In this document: piece by piece, positions 26,284-39,180 of the stretch
Position numbering within the stretch: the first letter of the stretch is position 1
How the letters are laid out: every line of letters begins with the position of its first letter
Source: Brockia lithotrophica
Lineage (GTDB): Bacteria; Bacillota; Bacilli; Thermicanales; DSM-22653
Direction of reading: 5' to 3'
Assembly: GCF_003633725.1 (NCBI RefSeq)
Contig: NZ_RBIJ01000002.1
Location: 130,598 to 194,597 of the forward strand
DNA length: 64,000 nucleotides
The notes under the pieces: model-generated
The model's input: the letters and a program-made list of their open reading frames with translations, nothing else
What the model was told of the DNA's origin: nothing
Database searches by the model: none
Made by a program: the position numbers and the translations under genes

Positions 26284-26727
26284 TCAGATCACCTCGACGC
26301 GACCGCCGGCCGCCTCGATTTTCTCCACCGCTCCGCGGGAAAACTTGTGCGCCCGAACCGTGAGGGTGACTTCGAGCTCGCCGTCTCCCAAAACCTTGAG
26401 CCCGTCGCCCAGCTTCTTCACGATCCCCCGGGCGAGGAGCTCTTCGGGGCCCACGACGGAACCCGGAGGAAAGACGTTGAGCTCGCCCACGTTCACGTAC
26501 GCGTACTCCTTTTTAAAGGGCGCATTCGTAAATCCGCGCTTGGGCAGGCGGAGGATGAGGGGGTTTTGTCCGCCCTCGAACCCGGGACGCACGCCGCCGC
26601 CAGAGCGAGCCTTCTGGCCCTTGTGCCCGCGACCGGACGTCTTCCCGTGCCCGCTCGCCGTTCCGCGACCGACGCGCTTCTTCCGCTTTTTCGACCCCGG
26701 GGTTGGCCGGAGCTCGTGCAGCTTCAT
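26284..26727 (-). CDS. rplO: Ribosomal protein L15
   Basis: 147 residues, large subunit. The Gly/Arg/Lys-rich start [20 protein letters not shown] with the following [20 protein letters not shown] is diagnostic, and the globular part ends with [14 protein letters not shown]. The start overlaps the rpmD stop by four bases and the stop abuts the secY start. Confidence 0.97.
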   Translation of the reverse strand: MKLHELRPTPGSKKRKKRVGRGTASGHGKTSGRGHKGQKARSGGGVRPGFEGGQNPLILRLPKRGFTNAPFKKEYAYVNVGELNVFPPGSVVGPEELLARGIVKKLGDGLKVLGDGELEVTLTVRAHKFSRGAVEKIEAAGGRVEVI

Positions 26728-26933
26728 CGCGCTTCCTCCTTTCCGCCCGCCTCATCGGGAAGTTCCTCCACGTCCACCAAGTGGGCGACCTTGGCGATCA
26801 TCCCCCGAATCGACGGATGATCCTCGTGGATCACGGACTGCCGGATTTTCCGAAGGCCGAGCGACCGCACGGTAGCCCGTTGTTCCTCCGTCCGGCCGAT
26901 GAGGCTCCGCTTGAGGGTAATCTTGAGGCGCAT
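26724..26933 (-). CDS. rpmD: Ribosomal protein L30
   Basis: 69 residues, large subunit. [19 protein letters not shown] and VHLV-like HLVDVEELP are typical, with about ten extra hydrophilic residues at the C-terminus ([10 protein letters not shown]) compared with B. subtilis. ATG 26933 has GAGGAGG upstream. Coupled to rplO. Confidence 0.95.
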   Translation of the reverse strand: MRLKITLKRSLIGRTEEQRATVRSLGLRKIRQSVIHEDHPSIRGMIAKVAHLVDVEELPDEAGGKEEAR

Positions 26934-26945
26934 GGCGATTCCTCC

Positions 26946-27464
26946 TCAGCCGAGGATTTCCTCCGGGCGCTTGCCCCGAAGCCGTGCCACCTGCTCTACG
27001 GTCTTGAGCTGTTTGAGGGCTTCGAGCGTTGCGTACACCACGTTGATCGGGTTGTTCGACCCTAGGGACTTCGTGAGGACGTCTTTGACACCCGCGAGTT
27101 CCAGCACTGCGCGCACCGGGCCTCCGGCAATTACTCCCGTACCGGGAGCGGCGGGTTTGAGCAAGACCTTGGAGGAGACGAATTCTCCGATGATCTCGTG
27201 CGGGATCGTCGTGCCGCGTAGGGGGACGGTGATGAGCTCCTTCTTGGCCTTTTCCACGCCTTTGCGGATGGCATCGGGCACTTCTGTCGCCTTGCCAAGC
27301 GCAGCCCCTACGTGGCCTTCTCTATCGCCGACGACCACGAGAACGGAAAAGTGAAAGCGCCGTCCGCCTTCGACCACCTTGGCCGTACGGCGAATCATGA
27401 CGACGCGTTCTTCGAGCTTAAGCGCCTCCGGATCGAGGCGTTCTTCGCGGGGGCGGCGTGCCAT
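26946..27464 (-). CDS. rpsE: Ribosomal protein S5
   Basis: 172 residues, small subunit; it acts in accuracy and mRNA unwinding. The double-stranded RNA-binding fold has [20 protein letters not shown], and the loop VEGGRR, where spectinomycin-resistance changes map, looks wild type. [18 protein letters not shown] and [12 protein letters not shown] are canonical. The ATG at 27464 has GGAGGGTGA upstream; a longer open frame to 27578 is not used. Confidence 0.97.
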   Translation of the reverse strand: MARRPREERLDPEALKLEERVVMIRRTAKVVEGGRRFHFSVLVVVGDREGHVGAALGKATEVPDAIRKGVEKAKKELITVPLRGTTIPHEIIGEFVSSKVLLKPAAPGTGVIAGGPVRAVLELAGVKDVLTKSLGSNNPINVVYATLEALKQLKTVEQVARLRGKRPEEILG

Positions 27465-27489
27465 GGTCACCCTCCTTTCGAAATGGGCG

Positions 27490-27858
27490 TCAGAATTCCA
27501 AACCGGCTTCGCGTGCGGCCTCTGCCAAGGCCTGAATTCGTCCGTGGTACGGATAGCCGCCGCGATCGAAGACGACACGCGTGATCCCCTTCTCGAGCGC
27601 GCGGCGGGCGATGACCTCGCCCACGCGACGTGCCGCTTCTATGTCCTTTGTGGAGGTAAGGCCGCTACGGATCTCCGGTTCGAGGGAGGACGCCGCGACG
27701 AGCGTATGCCCCCGCGTATCGTCGATGATCTGGGCGTAGATGTAGCGGAGAGAGCGGTATACGGAAAGCCGCGGCCGTTCCGGAGTGCCTACGACCTTCT
27801 TGCGAATGCGGCGGTGGCGGACTTTGCGCAGTTCGTTGCGCGACTCTCGTTTGATCAC
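27490..27858 (-). CDS. rplR: Ribosomal protein L18
   Basis: 122 residues, 5S rRNA-binding protein of the central protuberance. [20 protein letters not shown] near the start and [20 protein letters not shown] at the end are diagnostic. The GTG at 27858 has GGGGTGA upstream. Confidence 0.96.
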   Translation of the reverse strand: MIKRESRNELRKVRHRRIRKKVVGTPERPRLSVYRSLRYIYAQIIDDTRGHTLVAASSLEPEIRSGLTSTKDIEAARRVGEVIARRALEKGITRVVFDRGGYPYHGRIQALAEAAREAGLEF

Positions 27859-27871
27859 GGCCGGTCACCCC

Positions 27872-28426
27872 TCACTTCTTCTTGCCGCCGGCCTTACCAG
27901 CCTTACCGGCCTTGAGATGCACTTCTTCGCCTTCGTAGCGAATTCCTTTTCCTTTGTACGGCTCGGGCGGACGGGCGGCGCGGATGTTTGCGGCTACGAG
28001 GCCGACCTTTTGCTTGTCGATGCCGCGCACGACGATCTTCGTCGGTTGCGGAACGTCGAACTCGATGCCCTCCGGCGGGTCGAATTCGACGGGGTGGGAA
28101 TAGCCCAAGCTGAGCACGAGCTTTTTCCCCTGCTTTTGCGCGCGGTATCCTACGCCGACGATGTCCAGACGCACCTCAAAGCCCTTGGTTACCCCTTCCA
28201 CGAGGTTCGCGAGGAGCGCCCGCGTCGTGCCGTGCATCGCACGCTGGAACTTTTCATCGCCCTTGCGCCGCACGACGAGCGAACCGTCTTCCACGGCTAC
28301 TTCTACCTCGGGGTGTACTTCGAGCTCGAGGGTGCCCTTAGGGCCCTTCACGCTCACCCGCCTCCCCTCGAGCGACACGCTCACGCCCGGAGGGATGGGG
28401 ATCGGCTTTCGGCCGATGCGAGACAT
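27872..28426 (-). CDS. rplF: Ribosomal protein L6
   Basis: 184 residues, near the sarcin-ricin loop. It begins [20 protein letters not shown] and has [20 protein letters not shown]; the C-terminus [16 protein letters not shown] is followed by a Lys-rich tail with an AGK repeat. ATG 28426 follows GGGGGGTAA. Confidence 0.97.
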   Translation of the reverse strand: MSRIGRKPIPIPPGVSVSLEGRRVSVKGPKGTLELEVHPEVEVAVEDGSLVVRRKGDEKFQRAMHGTTRALLANLVEGVTKGFEVRLDIVGVGYRAQKQGKKLVLSLGYSHPVEFDPPEGIEFDVPQPTKIVVRGIDKQKVGLVAANIRAARPPEPYKGKGIRYEGEEVHLKAGKAGKAGGKKK

Positions 28427-28450
28427 CTCTTACCCCCCTTTCCCACGACC

Positions 28451-28846
28451 TCACCAGATGTACGCGATGACTTCGCCGCCGACGCGCGCCTTGCGCGCCT
28501 CCTTGTCCGTCATGATCCCGCGCGAAGTGGAGAGAACGGCAATCCCGAGGCCGCCCAGAACGCGGGGAATGTCGTCCGCACCGACGTACACGCGCAAGCC
28601 CGGCTTGGAAATCCGCCTAAGGCCCGTGATCACCCGTTCTCCCCCGGGTCCGTACTTCAGGTAAATCCGCAGGGTCGCCTTGGGGCCGTTTTGCACGACT
28701 TCGAAATCGCGAATGTACCCCTCGCGCTTGAGGATTTCCAGAATCGCCCGCTTCATCTTAGAAGCAGGTACCTCCACGCGATCCTTCCGCACCTGATTGG
28801 CGTTGCGGATGCGCGTGAGCATATCGGCAATGGGGTCCGTCATCAT
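28451..28846 (-). CDS. rpsH: Ribosomal protein S8
   Basis: 131 residues, small-subunit assembly protein. It begins [19 protein letters not shown] and ends with [20 protein letters not shown]. Two adjacent ATG codons (28846 and 28843) are possible starts after GGGAGGGAG. An upstream open extension to 28975 overlaps rpsN and is not protein-like. Confidence 0.96.
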   Translation of the reverse strand: MMTDPIADMLTRIRNANQVRKDRVEVPASKMKRAILEILKREGYIRDFEVVQNGPKATLRIYLKYGPGGERVITGLRRISKPGLRVYVGADDIPRVLGGLGIAVLSTSRGIMTDKEARKARVGGEVIAYIW

Positions 28847-28874
28847 GGCACTCCCTCCCTTCCCGACCACCCGC

Positions 28875-29060
28875 TCACCAGCTCGCCTTCTTAAGCCCCG
28901 GGATCTGCCCCTTGTGGGCAAGCTCCCGCAGGCAAATCCGGCAAAGGCCGAACTTCCGGTATACGGCGCGAGCACGCCCGCACCGCTTGCACCGCGTGTA
29001 CTTGCGCACCTTGTACTTCGGCTCGCGCTGCGCCTTTACGACCAAAGCCTTACGCGCCAC
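28875..29060 (-). CDS. rpsN: Ribosomal protein S14, zinc type
   Basis: 61 residues, the short zinc-binding form of S14. Cys24, Cys27, Cys40 and Cys43 (CKRC, CRIC) make the zinc site. It ends with [10 protein letters not shown], as in B. subtilis RpsN. The GTG at 29060 has AAAGGAGGGAG upstream. Confidence 0.96.
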   Translation of the reverse strand: MARKALVVKAQREPKYKVRKYTRCKRCGRARAVYRKFGLCRICLRELAHKGQIPGLKKASW

Positions 29061-29156
29061 ATGTCTCCCTCCTTTACGCACGATGGAGTTTTCTTCCCGC
29101 TTCGGCAAACCGGAGAATCCGACCGATCGGACCTTCCCGTACCGGCCTAGGGGACG

Positions 29157-29723
29157 TCAGCTCCGGGCGAAGGGCATGCCCAGCTCCTTGAGGAGGGCGT
29201 AGGCCTCTTCGTCCGTCTTCGCCGTGGTGATGATCGAAATCTCCATGCCGCGGATCTTTTCCACTTTGTCGTAGTCCACTTCGGGAAAGACGAGCTGCTC
29301 CTTGAGACCCAACGTGTAGTTCCCGCGCCCGTCAAAACCTCGCGGGCTTACGCCTCGAAAGTCGCGGACGCGCGGGAGGGCGAGGTGGAAGAGCTTGTCG
29401 AGAAAGTAGTACATGCGGTTTCCCCGCAGGGTCACCTTCACCCCGACGGGCATGCCTTTGCGAATCCGAAAGCTCGCCACGCTCTTGCGCGCCCGCGTGA
29501 CGACCGGACGTTGGCCTGTGATCGCAGCGATTTCCTCGACCGTAGAGTCGATGAGCTTGGGCTGGTGCGCTCCTTCGCCCACGCCTACGTTGATCACGAC
29601 CTTTTCCAAGCGGGGAACTTGCATGGGGTTTGTGTAGCCGAATTGCGCCATGAGGGCGGGAACGACTTCCTTGAGGTACTTTTCCTTGAGGCGCGGCATG
29701 GGCTTGGCGCTTGTTTCGGACAC
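29157..29723 (-). CDS. rplE: Ribosomal protein L5
   Basis: 188 residues, 5S rRNA-binding. The motifs [29 protein letters not shown] and [20 protein letters not shown] identify it. I use the GTG at 29723, which has GAGGGGGTGA at good distance; a GTG at 29732 sits inside that site. The N-terminus is about eight residues longer than in B. subtilis. The gap to rpsN is 96 bases, longer than most here. Confidence 0.95.
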   Translation of the reverse strand: MSETSAKPMPRLKEKYLKEVVPALMAQFGYTNPMQVPRLEKVVINVGVGEGAHQPKLIDSTVEEIAAITGQRPVVTRARKSVASFRIRKGMPVGVKVTLRGNRMYYFLDKLFHLALPRVRDFRGVSPRGFDGRGNYTLGLKEQLVFPEVDYDKVEKIRGMEISIITTAKTDEEAYALLKELGMPFARS

Positions 29724-29736
29724 GCCGCTCACCCCC

Positions 29737-30048
29737 TCAATCCAAGATGGCGCCGGAGCGCTTCGCGTACCTGACCTTGCGGCCGTCCTCGAGAACCTTG
29801 TACCCTATGCGGGTCGGCTTCCCCGTTTTGGGGTCTACGGGAAGTACGTTGGAGGCGTGGATCGGAGCCTCGATTTCGATGATCCCCCCACGCGGGTTTT
29901 TGGGCGAGGGGCGCATGTGCTTTTTCACGACGTTCACGCCCTCTACGAGCACGCGGTTCTTCTTGGGGTACACGGCGAGGACGCGCCCGCGCTTCCCTTT
30001 GTCCTTTCCGGAAATGACGATGACCTCGTCACCCTTCTTCACGTGCAT
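29737..30048 (-). CDS. rplX: Ribosomal protein L24
   Basis: 103 residues with an N-terminal KOW motif ([20 protein letters not shown]); an early assembly initiator near the exit tunnel. [20 protein letters not shown] is family-typical. ATG 30048 has AGGAGG upstream. Confidence 0.97.
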   Translation of the reverse strand: MHVKKGDEVIVISGKDKGKRGRVLAVYPKKNRVLVEGVNVVKKHMRPSPKNPRGGIIEIEAPIHASNVLPVDPKTGKPTRIGYKVLEDGRKVRYAKRSGAILD

Positions 30049-30060
30049 GGCAGAGACCTC

Positions 30061-30429
30061 CTACACCACTTCCGGTGCGAGGGAGATGATCCGCGTGAAG
30101 TCTTTCTCGCGGAGCTCCCGCGCGACGGGACCGAAAATGCGCGTGCCCCGCGGGCTCTTGTCGTCGCGGATGATCACCGCGGCGTTGTCGTCGAAGCGGA
30201 TGTACGAACCGTCAGGCCTACGAATTCCCTTTCGCGTGCGGACGACCACCGCCTTTACGACGTCGCCCTTTTGGACAACGCCTCCGGGCGTGGCGCTCTT
30301 TACGGAAGCGACGATGATGTCGCCGATGTTCGCGTACTTCGGATTTCCGTGGCCGAGAACGCGGATGCACATGATTTCCTTGGCTCCCGTGTTGTCGGCT
30401 ACGACAAGCCGGGTCTGAGGACGGATCAC
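30061..30429 (-). CDS. rplN: Ribosomal protein L14
   Basis: 122 residues, at the subunit interface. It begins [20 protein letters not shown] and ends with [34 protein letters not shown] is conserved. The GTG at 30429 lies 13 bases after rpsQ. Confidence 0.97.
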   Translation of the reverse strand: MIRPQTRLVVADNTGAKEIMCIRVLGHGNPKYANIGDIIVASVKSATPGGVVQKGDVVKAVVVRTRKGIRRPDGSYIRFDDNAAVIIRDDKSPRGTRIFGPVARELREKDFTRIISLAPEVV

Positions 30430-30442
30430 CTTAGGTCACCCC

Positions 30443-30787
30443 TCACTCTGCGGCAGGCTCGGGCGCCTCTTCCGCATGGTGCTTGTCGACCACGCGGAGT
30501 TCTCCGCCCTTTGGCCGTTCCACGATTTCGAGGAGGCGAAAGTGCTTGCGACGCGAAAGCGGACGGGTTTCCACGATGCGCACCCGGTCACCGACACGCG
30601 CCTCGCCGTGTTCGTCGTGGACGAGGTACTTCTTAGAGCGGACGATCGCCTTCTTGTAGATCGGGTGGTGGACGACGCGGTCCACGCGAACGGCGATCGT
30701 CTTTTCCATCTTCGCGGAAACGACAACCCCTTCGAGCACGCGCCGCCGCCCCCGTTCCTTCGTCGACTCCCTGAGGTCTTCGCTCAC
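30443..30787 (-). CDS. rpsQ: Ribosomal protein S17
   Basis: 114 residues, small subunit OB fold. [40 protein letters not shown] and [16 protein letters not shown] are diagnostic. It has extra residues at both ends: about 13 before the core and an acidic tail ([12 protein letters not shown]). I start at the GTG at 30787; a GTG at 30796 lies within the ribosome binding site. Confidence 0.95.
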   Translation of the reverse strand: MSEDLRESTKERGRRRVLEGVVVSAKMEKTIAVRVDRVVHHPIYKKAIVRSKKYLVHDEHGEARVGDRVRIVETRPLSRRKHFRLLEIVERPKGGELRVVDKHHAEEAPEPAAE

Positions 30788-30804
30788 GCCTTCCACCCCC
30801 TCGC

Positions 30805-31005
30805 TTACCGCTTAAGACCGAGCTCGCGCTCGCGAAGGATCGTCTTCGCACGTGCGATGTCCTTTTTCACTTCCTTCAGGCGGTGAGGCTTGTCGAGCTG
30901 GCCCATCGCCTGCTGAAAGCGAAGACGGAAGAGCTCTTCCTTGAGTTCGCGAATCTTCGCAGCGATTTCCTCGTCCGTGAGCTTCCGCAGGTCCTGAGGC
31001 TTCAT
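30805..31005 (-). CDS. rpmC: Ribosomal protein L29
   Basis: 66 residues, two long helices near the exit tunnel. [20 protein letters not shown] and [19 protein letters not shown] are typical. The ATG at 31005 follows AGGTGAGGAG; ten bases separate it from the rplP stop. Confidence 0.96.
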   Translation of the reverse strand: MKPQDLRKLTDEEIAAKIRELKEELFRLRFQQAMGQLDKPHRLKEVKKDIARAKTILRERELGLKR

Positions 31006-31015
31006 GCTCCTCACC

Positions 31016-31426
31016 TCACCCTTCCCGCCGTACGATCTTCGTGCGGATAGGGAGCTTATACCGCGCCAGACGCAGGGCTTCCAGGGCGACCTCTTCGTCC
31101 ACCCCGCCTACCTCGAAGAGGACGCGGTCGGGTTTCACCACGGCCACCCAGCCCTCTACGCTCCCTTTTCCTCCGCCCATACGCACCTCGAGGGGCTTCT
31201 TCGTGTACGGCTTATCCGGAAAGATGCGGATGATCACCTTGCCGCCGCGGCGCATGTGTCGGGTGATAGCGATACGCGCGGCCTCGATTTGCCGGTCCGT
31301 AATCCACCCGGGTTCGAGGGCGACGAGCCCGAAATCGCCGAACACGACGCGGTTCCCGCGCGTCGCGCGCCCCTTTGTACGGCCGCGGTGCTGCTTGCGC
31401 CACTTCGTCCTGCGCGGCATGAGCAT
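31016..31426 (-). CDS. rplP: Ribosomal protein L16
   Basis: 136 residues, beside the A site and needed for peptidyl transfer. It begins [20 protein letters not shown] and contains [20 protein letters not shown] and [20 protein letters not shown]. The ATG at 31426 has GAGGAGTGA eight bases upstream. Confidence 0.97.
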   Translation of the reverse strand: MLMPRRTKWRKQHRGRTKGRATRGNRVVFGDFGLVALEPGWITDRQIEAARIAITRHMRRGGKVIIRIFPDKPYTKKPLEVRMGGGKGSVEGWVAVVKPDRVLFEVGGVDEEVALEALRLARYKLPIRTKIVRREG

Positions 31427-31431
31427 GGCGG

Positions 31432-32088
31432 TCACTCCTCTTTGGCCTTTCCCTTTTTCGGCAACACGTCCCCGCGGTAAATCCAAACCTTTACGCCGAT
31501 CACGCCGTAGGTCGTAAACGCCTCGGCACGGGCGAAGTCGATGTCCGCCCGCAACGTGTGCAGGGGAACCTTCCCCTCCAGGTACCCTTCCGTACGGGCG
31601 ATTTCCGCACCGCCGAGACGGCCGGAAACTTGGACGCGCACCCCTTTCGCCCCGGCGCGCATCACCCTCTGGATCGCCTGCTTCATGGCCCGACGGAAGG
31701 AAACCCGCTGTTCCAGCTGCCGGGCGATGCTCTCGGCGACCAGCTTGGCCTCGAGATCCGGCTTTTTCACCTCGACGACGTTTACGTGCACCTTCTTCCC
31801 CGTGAGGGCCTGAAGCGCTTCGCGCAGGTGCTCGATCTCCTGTCCGCCGCGCCCGATCACCATTCCGGGTTTCGCCGTGTGCACGGTGACGTTTACGCGG
31901 TTTGCCGCCCGTTCGATCTCCACCCGAGCGAGAGCCGCACCCCGCAGGCGTTCCTCGAGAAAGGAGCGGATCTTGAGGTCCTCGTGGAGGAGTTCCTGAA
32001 ACTCCTTCTTACCCCTGGCGTACCACTTCGTCTCCCAGTCGCGGATGATGCCAAGGCGAAGTCCCACCGGGCTTACCTTTTGCCCCAC
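31432..32088 (-). CDS. rpsC: Ribosomal protein S3
   Basis: 218 residues, small-subunit head at the mRNA entry. It has the KH domain ([20 protein letters not shown]) and [15 protein letters not shown] at the C-terminus. Its GTG start at 32088, after GGGAGGGGA, lies inside the end of rplV, overlapping it by 16 bases. Confidence 0.97.
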   Translation of the reverse strand: MGQKVSPVGLRLGIIRDWETKWYARGKKEFQELLHEDLKIRSFLEERLRGAALARVEIERAANRVNVTVHTAKPGMVIGRGGQEIEHLREALQALTGKKVHVNVVEVKKPDLEAKLVAESIARQLEQRVSFRRAMKQAIQRVMRAGAKGVRVQVSGRLGGAEIARTEGYLEGKVPLHTLRADIDFARAEAFTTYGVIGVKVWIYRGDVLPKKGKAKEE

Positions 32089-32459
32089 GGTTTCCCCTCC
32101 CTTTCCGCGAGCACGACCGTCAGGTGGCTCGTTCGCTTGATGATCCGCGCGGCACGCCCCATCGCCCGTGCACGCCAACGCTTAAGCCTCGGACCTTCGT
32201 CTACGTAGATCTCCTTCACGTAGAGCTTTTCTACGTCCATTTCGTGGTTGTTTTCCGCGTTGGCCATCGCGGAGCGGATCGTCTTCTCCACGATCTTCGC
32301 CCCGCGCTTAGGGGTGAAGCGGAGGATCGCCAGGGCGTGAAGCGCCTGCTTCCCGCGCACGAGATCGGCGACGAGGCGGAGCTTCCGCGGGGCGATGCGG
32401 ACGTGGCGGGCGATCGCCCGCGCGACCTTTTCCTCCTTGGTCTTGGTTTCCGACTTCAC
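32073..32459 (-). CDS. rplV: Ribosomal protein L22
   Basis: 128 residues, with the long hairpin that lines the exit tunnel ([20 protein letters not shown]). The N-terminal [20 protein letters not shown] and NAENNHEMD are typical. I use the GTG at 32459 behind GGGAGGTG. It overlaps rpsC. Confidence 0.96.
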   Translation of the reverse strand: MKSETKTKEEKVARAIARHVRIAPRKLRLVADLVRGKQALHALAILRFTPKRGAKIVEKTIRSAMANAENNHEMDVEKLYVKEIYVDEGPRLKRWRARAMGRAARIIKRTSHLTVVLAEREGKPWGKR

Positions 32460-32477
32460 GGCGTGCACCTCCCCTCT

Positions 32478-32759
32478 TCAGCGCCGCTGCGTCTTCTTGT
32501 CGTCCCCGGCGTGACCGCGGAACGTCCGCGTCGGGACGAATTCTCCTAGCTTGTGCCCCACCATCTCTTCCGTCACGTATACGGGAACGTGCTTCCTTCC
32601 GTCGTATACGGCAAACGTGTGCCCCACGAACTCCGGCAAAATCGTCGAACGACGTGACCACGTCTTGATCACGCGCTTCTCGCCCGTCTCGTTGAGCTTG
32701 CGAACCTTTTCCAGCAGGTGGTCGTCAACAAAGGGACCCTTTTTCAAGCTGCGCCCCAC
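32478..32759 (-). CDS. rpsS: Ribosomal protein S19
   Basis: 93 residues, small-subunit head. It begins [19 protein letters not shown] and has [20 protein letters not shown] and [18 protein letters not shown]. The GTG at 32759 has GGAAGGAGGGA upstream. Confidence 0.97.
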   Translation of the reverse strand: MGRSLKKGPFVDDHLLEKVRKLNETGEKRVIKTWSRRSTILPEFVGHTFAVYDGRKHVPVYVTEEMVGHKLGEFVPTRTFRGHAGDDKKTQRR

Positions 32760-32798
32760 GGCCGTCCCTCCTTCCTCGCGGGATTCCCGAACCCGTCC

Positions 32799-33635
32799 TC
32801 AGCGCTTCTTCTTACGCCGCTCGAGGATGAAGCGGCTCGAAGGCTTGCGGGGGTTGCGCGTCTTCTTTCCGAGCGTGGGTTTCCCCCATGGACTCTTTGG
32901 CGAAGGCATCCCGATGGGGGCCTTCCCTTCCCCACCGCCGTGGGGGTGATCCACGGGGTTCATCGCCGACCCGCGCACGTGCGGACGGCGCCCGAGCCAG
33001 CGGCTGCGCCCCGCCTTACCGAGGACGATGAGCTCGTGCTCGACGTTGCCCACCTGTCCAATCGTCGCCCGACACGACTTGTGAATCTTGCGGACCTCCC
33101 CGGACGTAAGACGCAAGATCACGTAGTCGCCTTCACGCCCGAGAATCTGAGCGGAAGCACCGGCGGCGCGGGCGATCTGACCGCCCTTCCCCGGCTTGAG
33201 CTCGATGTTGTGCACTACAGTTCCGACGGGGATGTTTTCCAAGGGGAGGGCGTTCCCCACGCGAATCTCGGCGTTCGGCCCGCTCATCACCGTGTCTCCG
33301 ACCTTAAGGCCTTCCGGGGCGAGGATGTAGCGCTTTTCCCCATCCGCATAGTGAATGAGCGCAATGCGCGCCGTACGGTTCGGATCGTACTCGATCGCCG
33401 CCACCTTCCCCGGAACGCCGTCCTTGTTCCGGCGAAAGTCGATGATCCGGTACATCCGCTTGTGGCCACCGCCGCGGAAGCGCACGGTGACCCGCCCCAT
33501 GTTGTTGCGCCCCGCCTTGCTCTTAAGGGGCTCGACGAGGGACTTCTCCGGCTCCGTCTTGGTAATCTCTTCGAACGTGTATACCGTCATCCCCCGGCGC
33601 CCCGGCGAAGTCGGGCGGTAATGCCGGATCCCCAT
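32799..33635 (-). CDS. rplB: Ribosomal protein L2
   Basis: 278 residues, essential for subunit joining and the peptidyl transferase centre. It starts [18 protein letters not shown] and contains [16 protein letters not shown] and, near the C-terminus, [20 protein letters not shown] with the conserved functional His. ATG 33635 follows AGGGAGGGA. Confidence 0.98.
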   Translation of the reverse strand: MGIRHYRPTSPGRRGMTVYTFEEITKTEPEKSLVEPLKSKAGRNNMGRVTVRFRGGGHKRMYRIIDFRRNKDGVPGKVAAIEYDPNRTARIALIHYADGEKRYILAPEGLKVGDTVMSGPNAEIRVGNALPLENIPVGTVVHNIELKPGKGGQIARAAGASAQILGREGDYVILRLTSGEVRKIHKSCRATIGQVGNVEHELIVLGKAGRSRWLGRRPHVRGSAMNPVDHPHGGGEGKAPIGMPSPKSPWGKPTLGKKTRNPRKPSSRFILERRKKKR

Positions 33636-33656
33636 CTCGTTCCCTCCCTTACAGGC

Positions 33657-33953
33657 TCACGCCTGCACGCCTTCGAAAAAGTCGGGGGTCTTGGAGTCGG
33701 GCGTGAGCTTGACGATCGCCTTTTTCCAAGACTTCGTCCGCCCCACGGAGCGGCCTTGGCGCTTCAGCTTTCCGCGCACGTGCATCGTGTTCACCTTTTC
33801 TACCTTGACGCCGAAGATCGCCTCCACGGCCTTGCGGATCTCCGGCTTCGTCGCCCGCGGATCCACCTCGAAGACGTACTTCCGTTCCCGCATGAGGTCG
33901 GTGGTCTTCTCCGTGATCACAGGTCGGAGAATGATGTCGTGCGGATCCTTCAT
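33657..33953 (-). CDS. rplW: Ribosomal protein L23
   Basis: 98 residues, docking site for trigger factor and SRP at the tunnel exit. [16 protein letters not shown] and [20 protein letters not shown] identify it. The ATG at 33953 overlaps the rplD stop by four bases; GGAGGAGG lies ten bases upstream. The open frame continues upstream to 34604 without homology. Confidence 0.96.
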   Translation of the reverse strand: MKDPHDIILRPVITEKTTDLMRERKYVFEVDPRATKPEIRKAVEAIFGVKVEKVNTMHVRGKLKRQGRSVGRTKSWKKAIVKLTPDSKTPDFFEGVQA

Positions 33954-34576
33954 CGCGCGAAGACCTCCTCCAGCTTCCGGATCGCGTCCACCGTTGCCAC
34001 GAGCGCCTCGTGGTTCAAGATGTCGTAGGTGTTCGTGCGATCCCACGTCACGACCTTCACGCCCGGCAGGTTGCGGGCGGAAAGTTCGACGTTTGCGTCC
34101 TCTTCCCCGAGAACGACGAGTACTTTGGAAGGGAGTTGGAGGTTGCGAAAGATCCGCACCATTTCCTTCGTCCGCGGCCGCTCGAGGGAGAGGCGGTCGA
34201 GGGCCCAAAGCTTCGATTCGCGCACGCGCAGAGAAAGCGCCGAGGCGAGCGCGAGGCGGCGCAGCTTCTTGGGAAGGGTGAAGCCGTACTCCCGCGGCTT
34301 GGGGCCGTGGGTCACGCCGCCGCCTACCCAAAGCGGCGAGCGGATGCTCCCGTGGCGCGCGCGACCCGTGCCCTTCTGCCGCCAAGGCTTCCGTCCGCCC
34401 CCACGCACCTCTCCCCGGGTCTTCGTCGCGTGCGTACCCTGCCGCTCGGAAGCGAGCTTGAGAACGACCGCCCGGTGGAGCGCGTCGGCGTGCGGCTCGA
34501 TGCCGAAGAGTTTGTCGCTTAGGTCGAGTTCTCCGATGACGTTCCCTTCCTGGTCGTACAGCGGGACGGTCGGCAT
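33950..34576 (-). CDS. rplD: Ribosomal protein L4
   Basis: 208 residues. Its loop [20 protein letters not shown] followed by [11 protein letters not shown] lines the exit tunnel and contacts macrolides; it looks wild type. In some bacteria L4 also represses the S10 operon, but no matching leader structure was identified here. ATG 34576 has AAAGGAGGAGGA upstream. Confidence 0.97.
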   Translation of the reverse strand: MPTVPLYDQEGNVIGELDLSDKLFGIEPHADALHRAVVLKLASERQGTHATKTRGEVRGGGRKPWRQKGTGRARHGSIRSPLWVGGGVTHGPKPREYGFTLPKKLRRLALASALSLRVRESKLWALDRLSLERPRTKEMVRIFRNLQLPSKVLVVLGEEDANVELSARNLPGVKVVTWDRTNTYDILNHEALVATVDAIRKLEEVFAR

Positions 34577-34604
34577 GGTCCTCCTCCTTTCCCGTTCCCG
34601 TCAC

Positions 34605-35243
34605 CTAGGCGCGAATGAGTTTGCGCGCGGCGTTCCGAATGATCACGAGGCCCCCCCGCGGCCCGGGAACCGAACCGCGAACGAGCAGCACGTGCTCCTC
34701 CGGAATCACACGGACGATCTCCAGGTTTTGCACGGTGACGCGTTCGTTCCCCATCCGCCCCATGTGCGGCATACCCTTGAGTACGCGATAGGGCCCGACG
34801 GCACCAATGGATCCGTGTGTGCGGTGAAACCCAGACCCATGGGACATCCGACCGCGGGCAAAGCCGTGCCGCTTGATCGGGCCCTGCGTTCCCTTCCCCT
34901 TGCTCGTACCCGTGACGTCGACGAGCTCTCCCGGGGCGAAGATGTCCACGTCTACGGTCTGTCCGACCTCGTAGCGGTCGAGGTCGACGTCGCGGATCTC
35001 CCGGAGGTACCGCACCGGGGGAACTCCCGCCTTCTTGAGATGTCCGAGAAGGGGGCGGGTGAGGCGCTGCTCCTTTTGCACGCCGAATCCAAGCTGTACC
35101 GCCACGTAGCCGTCCTTTTCCGGCGTCTTTTTCTGTACGACGTAGTTCGGACCCGCGAGGATTACGGTCACAGGGATGAGCGTGCCGTCCTCCGCAAAGA
35201 TGTGCGTCATCCCGATCTTCTGCCCGAGTAGGCCCTTGCGCAC
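34605..35243 (-). CDS. rplC: Ribosomal protein L3
   Basis: 212 residues, reaching the peptidyl transferase centre. It begins [16 protein letters not shown] and contains [20 protein letters not shown] and [20 protein letters not shown]. The GTG at 35243 has GGGGGTGAGGGAAG upstream and lies 14 bases after rpsJ. Confidence 0.97.
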   Translation of the reverse strand: MRKGLLGQKIGMTHIFAEDGTLIPVTVILAGPNYVVQKKTPEKDGYVAVQLGFGVQKEQRLTRPLLGHLKKAGVPPVRYLREIRDVDLDRYEVGQTVDVDIFAPGELVDVTGTSKGKGTQGPIKRHGFARGRMSHGSGFHRTHGSIGAVGPYRVLKGMPHMGRMGNERVTVQNLEIVRVIPEEHVLLVRGSVPGPRGGLVIIRNAARKLIRA

Positions 35244-35257
35244 CTTCCCTCACCCCC

Positions 35258-35566
35258 TTACAGCTTGATCTCGATGTCCACGCCCGCGGGGAGGTCAAGG
35301 CGCATGAGCGCTTCGACCGTTTGCGGGGTAGGTTCGTGGATGTCGATGAGCCGCTTGTGCGTCTTCATCTCGAACTGCTCGCGCGAGTCCTTGTACTTGT
35401 GGGGGGCCCGGATAACCGTGTACAACGACCGTTCCGTGGGCAAGGGGATCGGGCCGGAAACCTTTGCCCCCGTACGCCGGGCCGTCTCCACGATCTTCGC
35501 TGCGGATTGGTCGAGTACGCGAAAGTCGAACGCCCGCAGGCGAATGCGGATCCGCTGCTTGGCCAC
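35258..35566 (-). CDS. rpsJ: Ribosomal protein S10
   Basis: 102 residues, first gene of the S10-spc-alpha transcript; S10 also partners NusB in antitermination. It begins [20 protein letters not shown] and has [20 protein letters not shown]. The GTG at 35566 has AAGGAGGAG upstream. The promoter at 35683-35711 gives a leader of about 110 bases. Confidence 0.97.
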   Translation of the reverse strand: MAKQRIRIRLRAFDFRVLDQSAAKIVETARRTGAKVSGPIPLPTERSLYTVIRAPHKYKDSREQFEMKTHKRLIDIHEPTPQTVEALMRLDLPAGVDIEIKL

Positions 35567-35682
35567 GCTGAACTCCTCCTTCCTGCCCAAAACCCGCATC
35601 TGAGGCGGCAACTCGAGCGCTCGTATGACAATGGCTTCGGGCGTGTCGCCATCCCGACAAACGTCACGGCCAACGGTTTTAC

Positions 35683-35711
35683 ATTATATCGCGCGGGGGG
35701 AAGAAAGGCAA
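35683..35711 (-). promoter_or_regulatory. Strong sigma-A promoter of the S10 operon
   Basis: TTGCCT, 17 bases, TATAAT on the minus strand, placed only six bases after the terminator of tuf. The S10-spc-alpha genes thus have their own promoter. The hexamers are identical to those of the tRNA promoter at 13374. Confidence 0.87.
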
Positions 35712-35716
35712 GGCAG

Positions 35717-35746
35717 AAAAACGCCCGCGGCGCATGGCCGCGGGCG
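35717..35746 (-). terminator. Terminator after tuf
   Basis: CGCCCGCGGC (35722-35731) pairs perfectly with GCCGCGGGCG (35737-35746) around a five-base loop, and five T follow on the minus strand. It ends the rpsL-rpsG-fusA-tuf transcript just upstream of the S10 promoter. Confidence 0.93.
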
Positions 35747-35767
35747 CATCGAACCCGCCGGCAGGAG

Positions 35768-36958
35768 TTACTGAAGGATCTTCGTGACCACCCCGGCGCC
35801 GATCGTACGTCCGCCCTCGCGGATCGCGAAGCGCGTCCCTTCTTCGACGGCGATGGGGGCGATGAGTTCTACCGTAAAGCGAACGTTGTCGCCGGGCATG
35901 ACCATCTCCACGCCCTCGGGCAGGGTAATCGTCCCGGTGACGTCCGTCGTACGGAAGTAGAACTGCGGACGGTACCCGGTGAAGAACGGCTTTTCGCGTC
36001 CTCCTTCTTCCTTCGTGAGGACGTACACTTCCGCTTCAAACTTCGTGTGCGGCGTGATCGTCCCGGGCTTCGCGAGAACCATTCCGCGTTCGACGTCGCG
36101 GCGGTCGATCCCGCGAAGGAGGACGCCGATGTTGTCACCCGCCACGGCCTCATCGAGGATCTTCCGGAACATCTCGATGCCCGTGACCGTGGTCTTGCGC
36201 ACCTCGTCCCTGAGTCCGACGATCTCCACCTCTTCACCGAGCTTCAGGCGCCCGCGTTCGACGCGGCCCGTGACGACCGTACCGCGGCCCGTGATCGTAA
36301 AGACGTCCTCGATGGGCATGAGGAAGGGCTTGTCGACGTCGCGCTCAGGCGTCGGAATGTACTCGTCTACGACGTTCATGAGCTCGAGGATCTTCTGACC
36401 CCACTCCCCCTGCGGGTCCTCCAACGCCTTGAGCGCGGATCCGCGGATCACGGGGACCTCGTCCCCGGGGTAGCCGTAGTGGCTCAAAAGGTCGCGAACC
36501 TCCATCTCTACGAGGTCGAGGAGCTCGGGGTCGTCGACCATGTCCACCTTGTTGATGAACACGACGATGTACGGCACGCCGACCTGACGGGCGAGGAGAA
36601 TGTGCTCCCGAGTCTGGGGCATGGGACCGTCCGCGCCGGAGACGACGAGGATCGCGCCGTCCATCTGCGCCGCACCCGTGATCATGTTCTTCACGTAGTC
36701 CGCGTGGCCGGGAGCGTCGATGTGGGCGTAGTGCCGCTTGTCCGTCTCGTACTCCACGTGGGAGATGTTGATCGTAATTCCCCGTTGCTTTTCTTCCGGA
36801 GCGTTGTCGATCTGGTCGTAGGACTTCTCCTGAGCGAGGCCCCGCAAGGCGAGCACCTTGGTGATCGCCGCGGTAAGCGTCGTCTTCCCGTGGTCCACGT
36901 GACCGATCGTACCGATGTTCACGTGCGGCTTCGTCCGCTCGAACTTCTGCTTCGCCAT
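35768..36958 (-). CDS. tuf: Elongation factor Tu
   Basis: 396 residues, the normal Bacilli length. The GTPase brings aminoacyl-tRNA to the ribosome. The G motifs GHVDHGKT (19-26), DAPGHADY and NKVD are intact, and the switch I sequence [16 protein letters not shown] is canonical. It is the last gene of the str transcript, 85 bases after fusA. ATG 36958 follows AAAGGAGGA. Only one tuf copy is in this window. Confidence 0.98.
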   Translation of the reverse strand: MAKQKFERTKPHVNIGTIGHVDHGKTTLTAAITKVLALRGLAQEKSYDQIDNAPEEKQRGITINISHVEYETDKRHYAHIDAPGHADYVKNMITGAAQMDGAILVVSGADGPMPQTREHILLARQVGVPYIVVFINKVDMVDDPELLDLVEMEVRDLLSHYGYPGDEVPVIRGSALKALEDPQGEWGQKILELMNVVDEYIPTPERDVDKPFLMPIEDVFTITGRGTVVTGRVERGRLKLGEEVEIVGLRDEVRKTTVTGIEMFRKILDEAVAGDNIGVLLRGIDRRDVERGMVLAKPGTITPHTKFEAEVYVLTKEEGGREKPFFTGYRPQFYFRTTDVTGTITLPEGVEMVMPGDNVRFTVELIAPIAVEEGTRFAIREGGRTIGAGVVTKILQ

Positions 36959-37043
36959 TCTGCTTCCTCCTTTGACGGACTCGCGGAACGCGAGTGCGTA
37001 GTTGTGGAAGGGGCAAACGAGAAAAGGAACATCTTGTATGGGG

Positions 37044-39122
<2,079 letters not shown>

Positions 39123-39180
39123 CCTCACTCTCCTCCAGACGCTTCGGCAGCCCGAAGCCCGTCCTTGTGCCGGGCGGCGC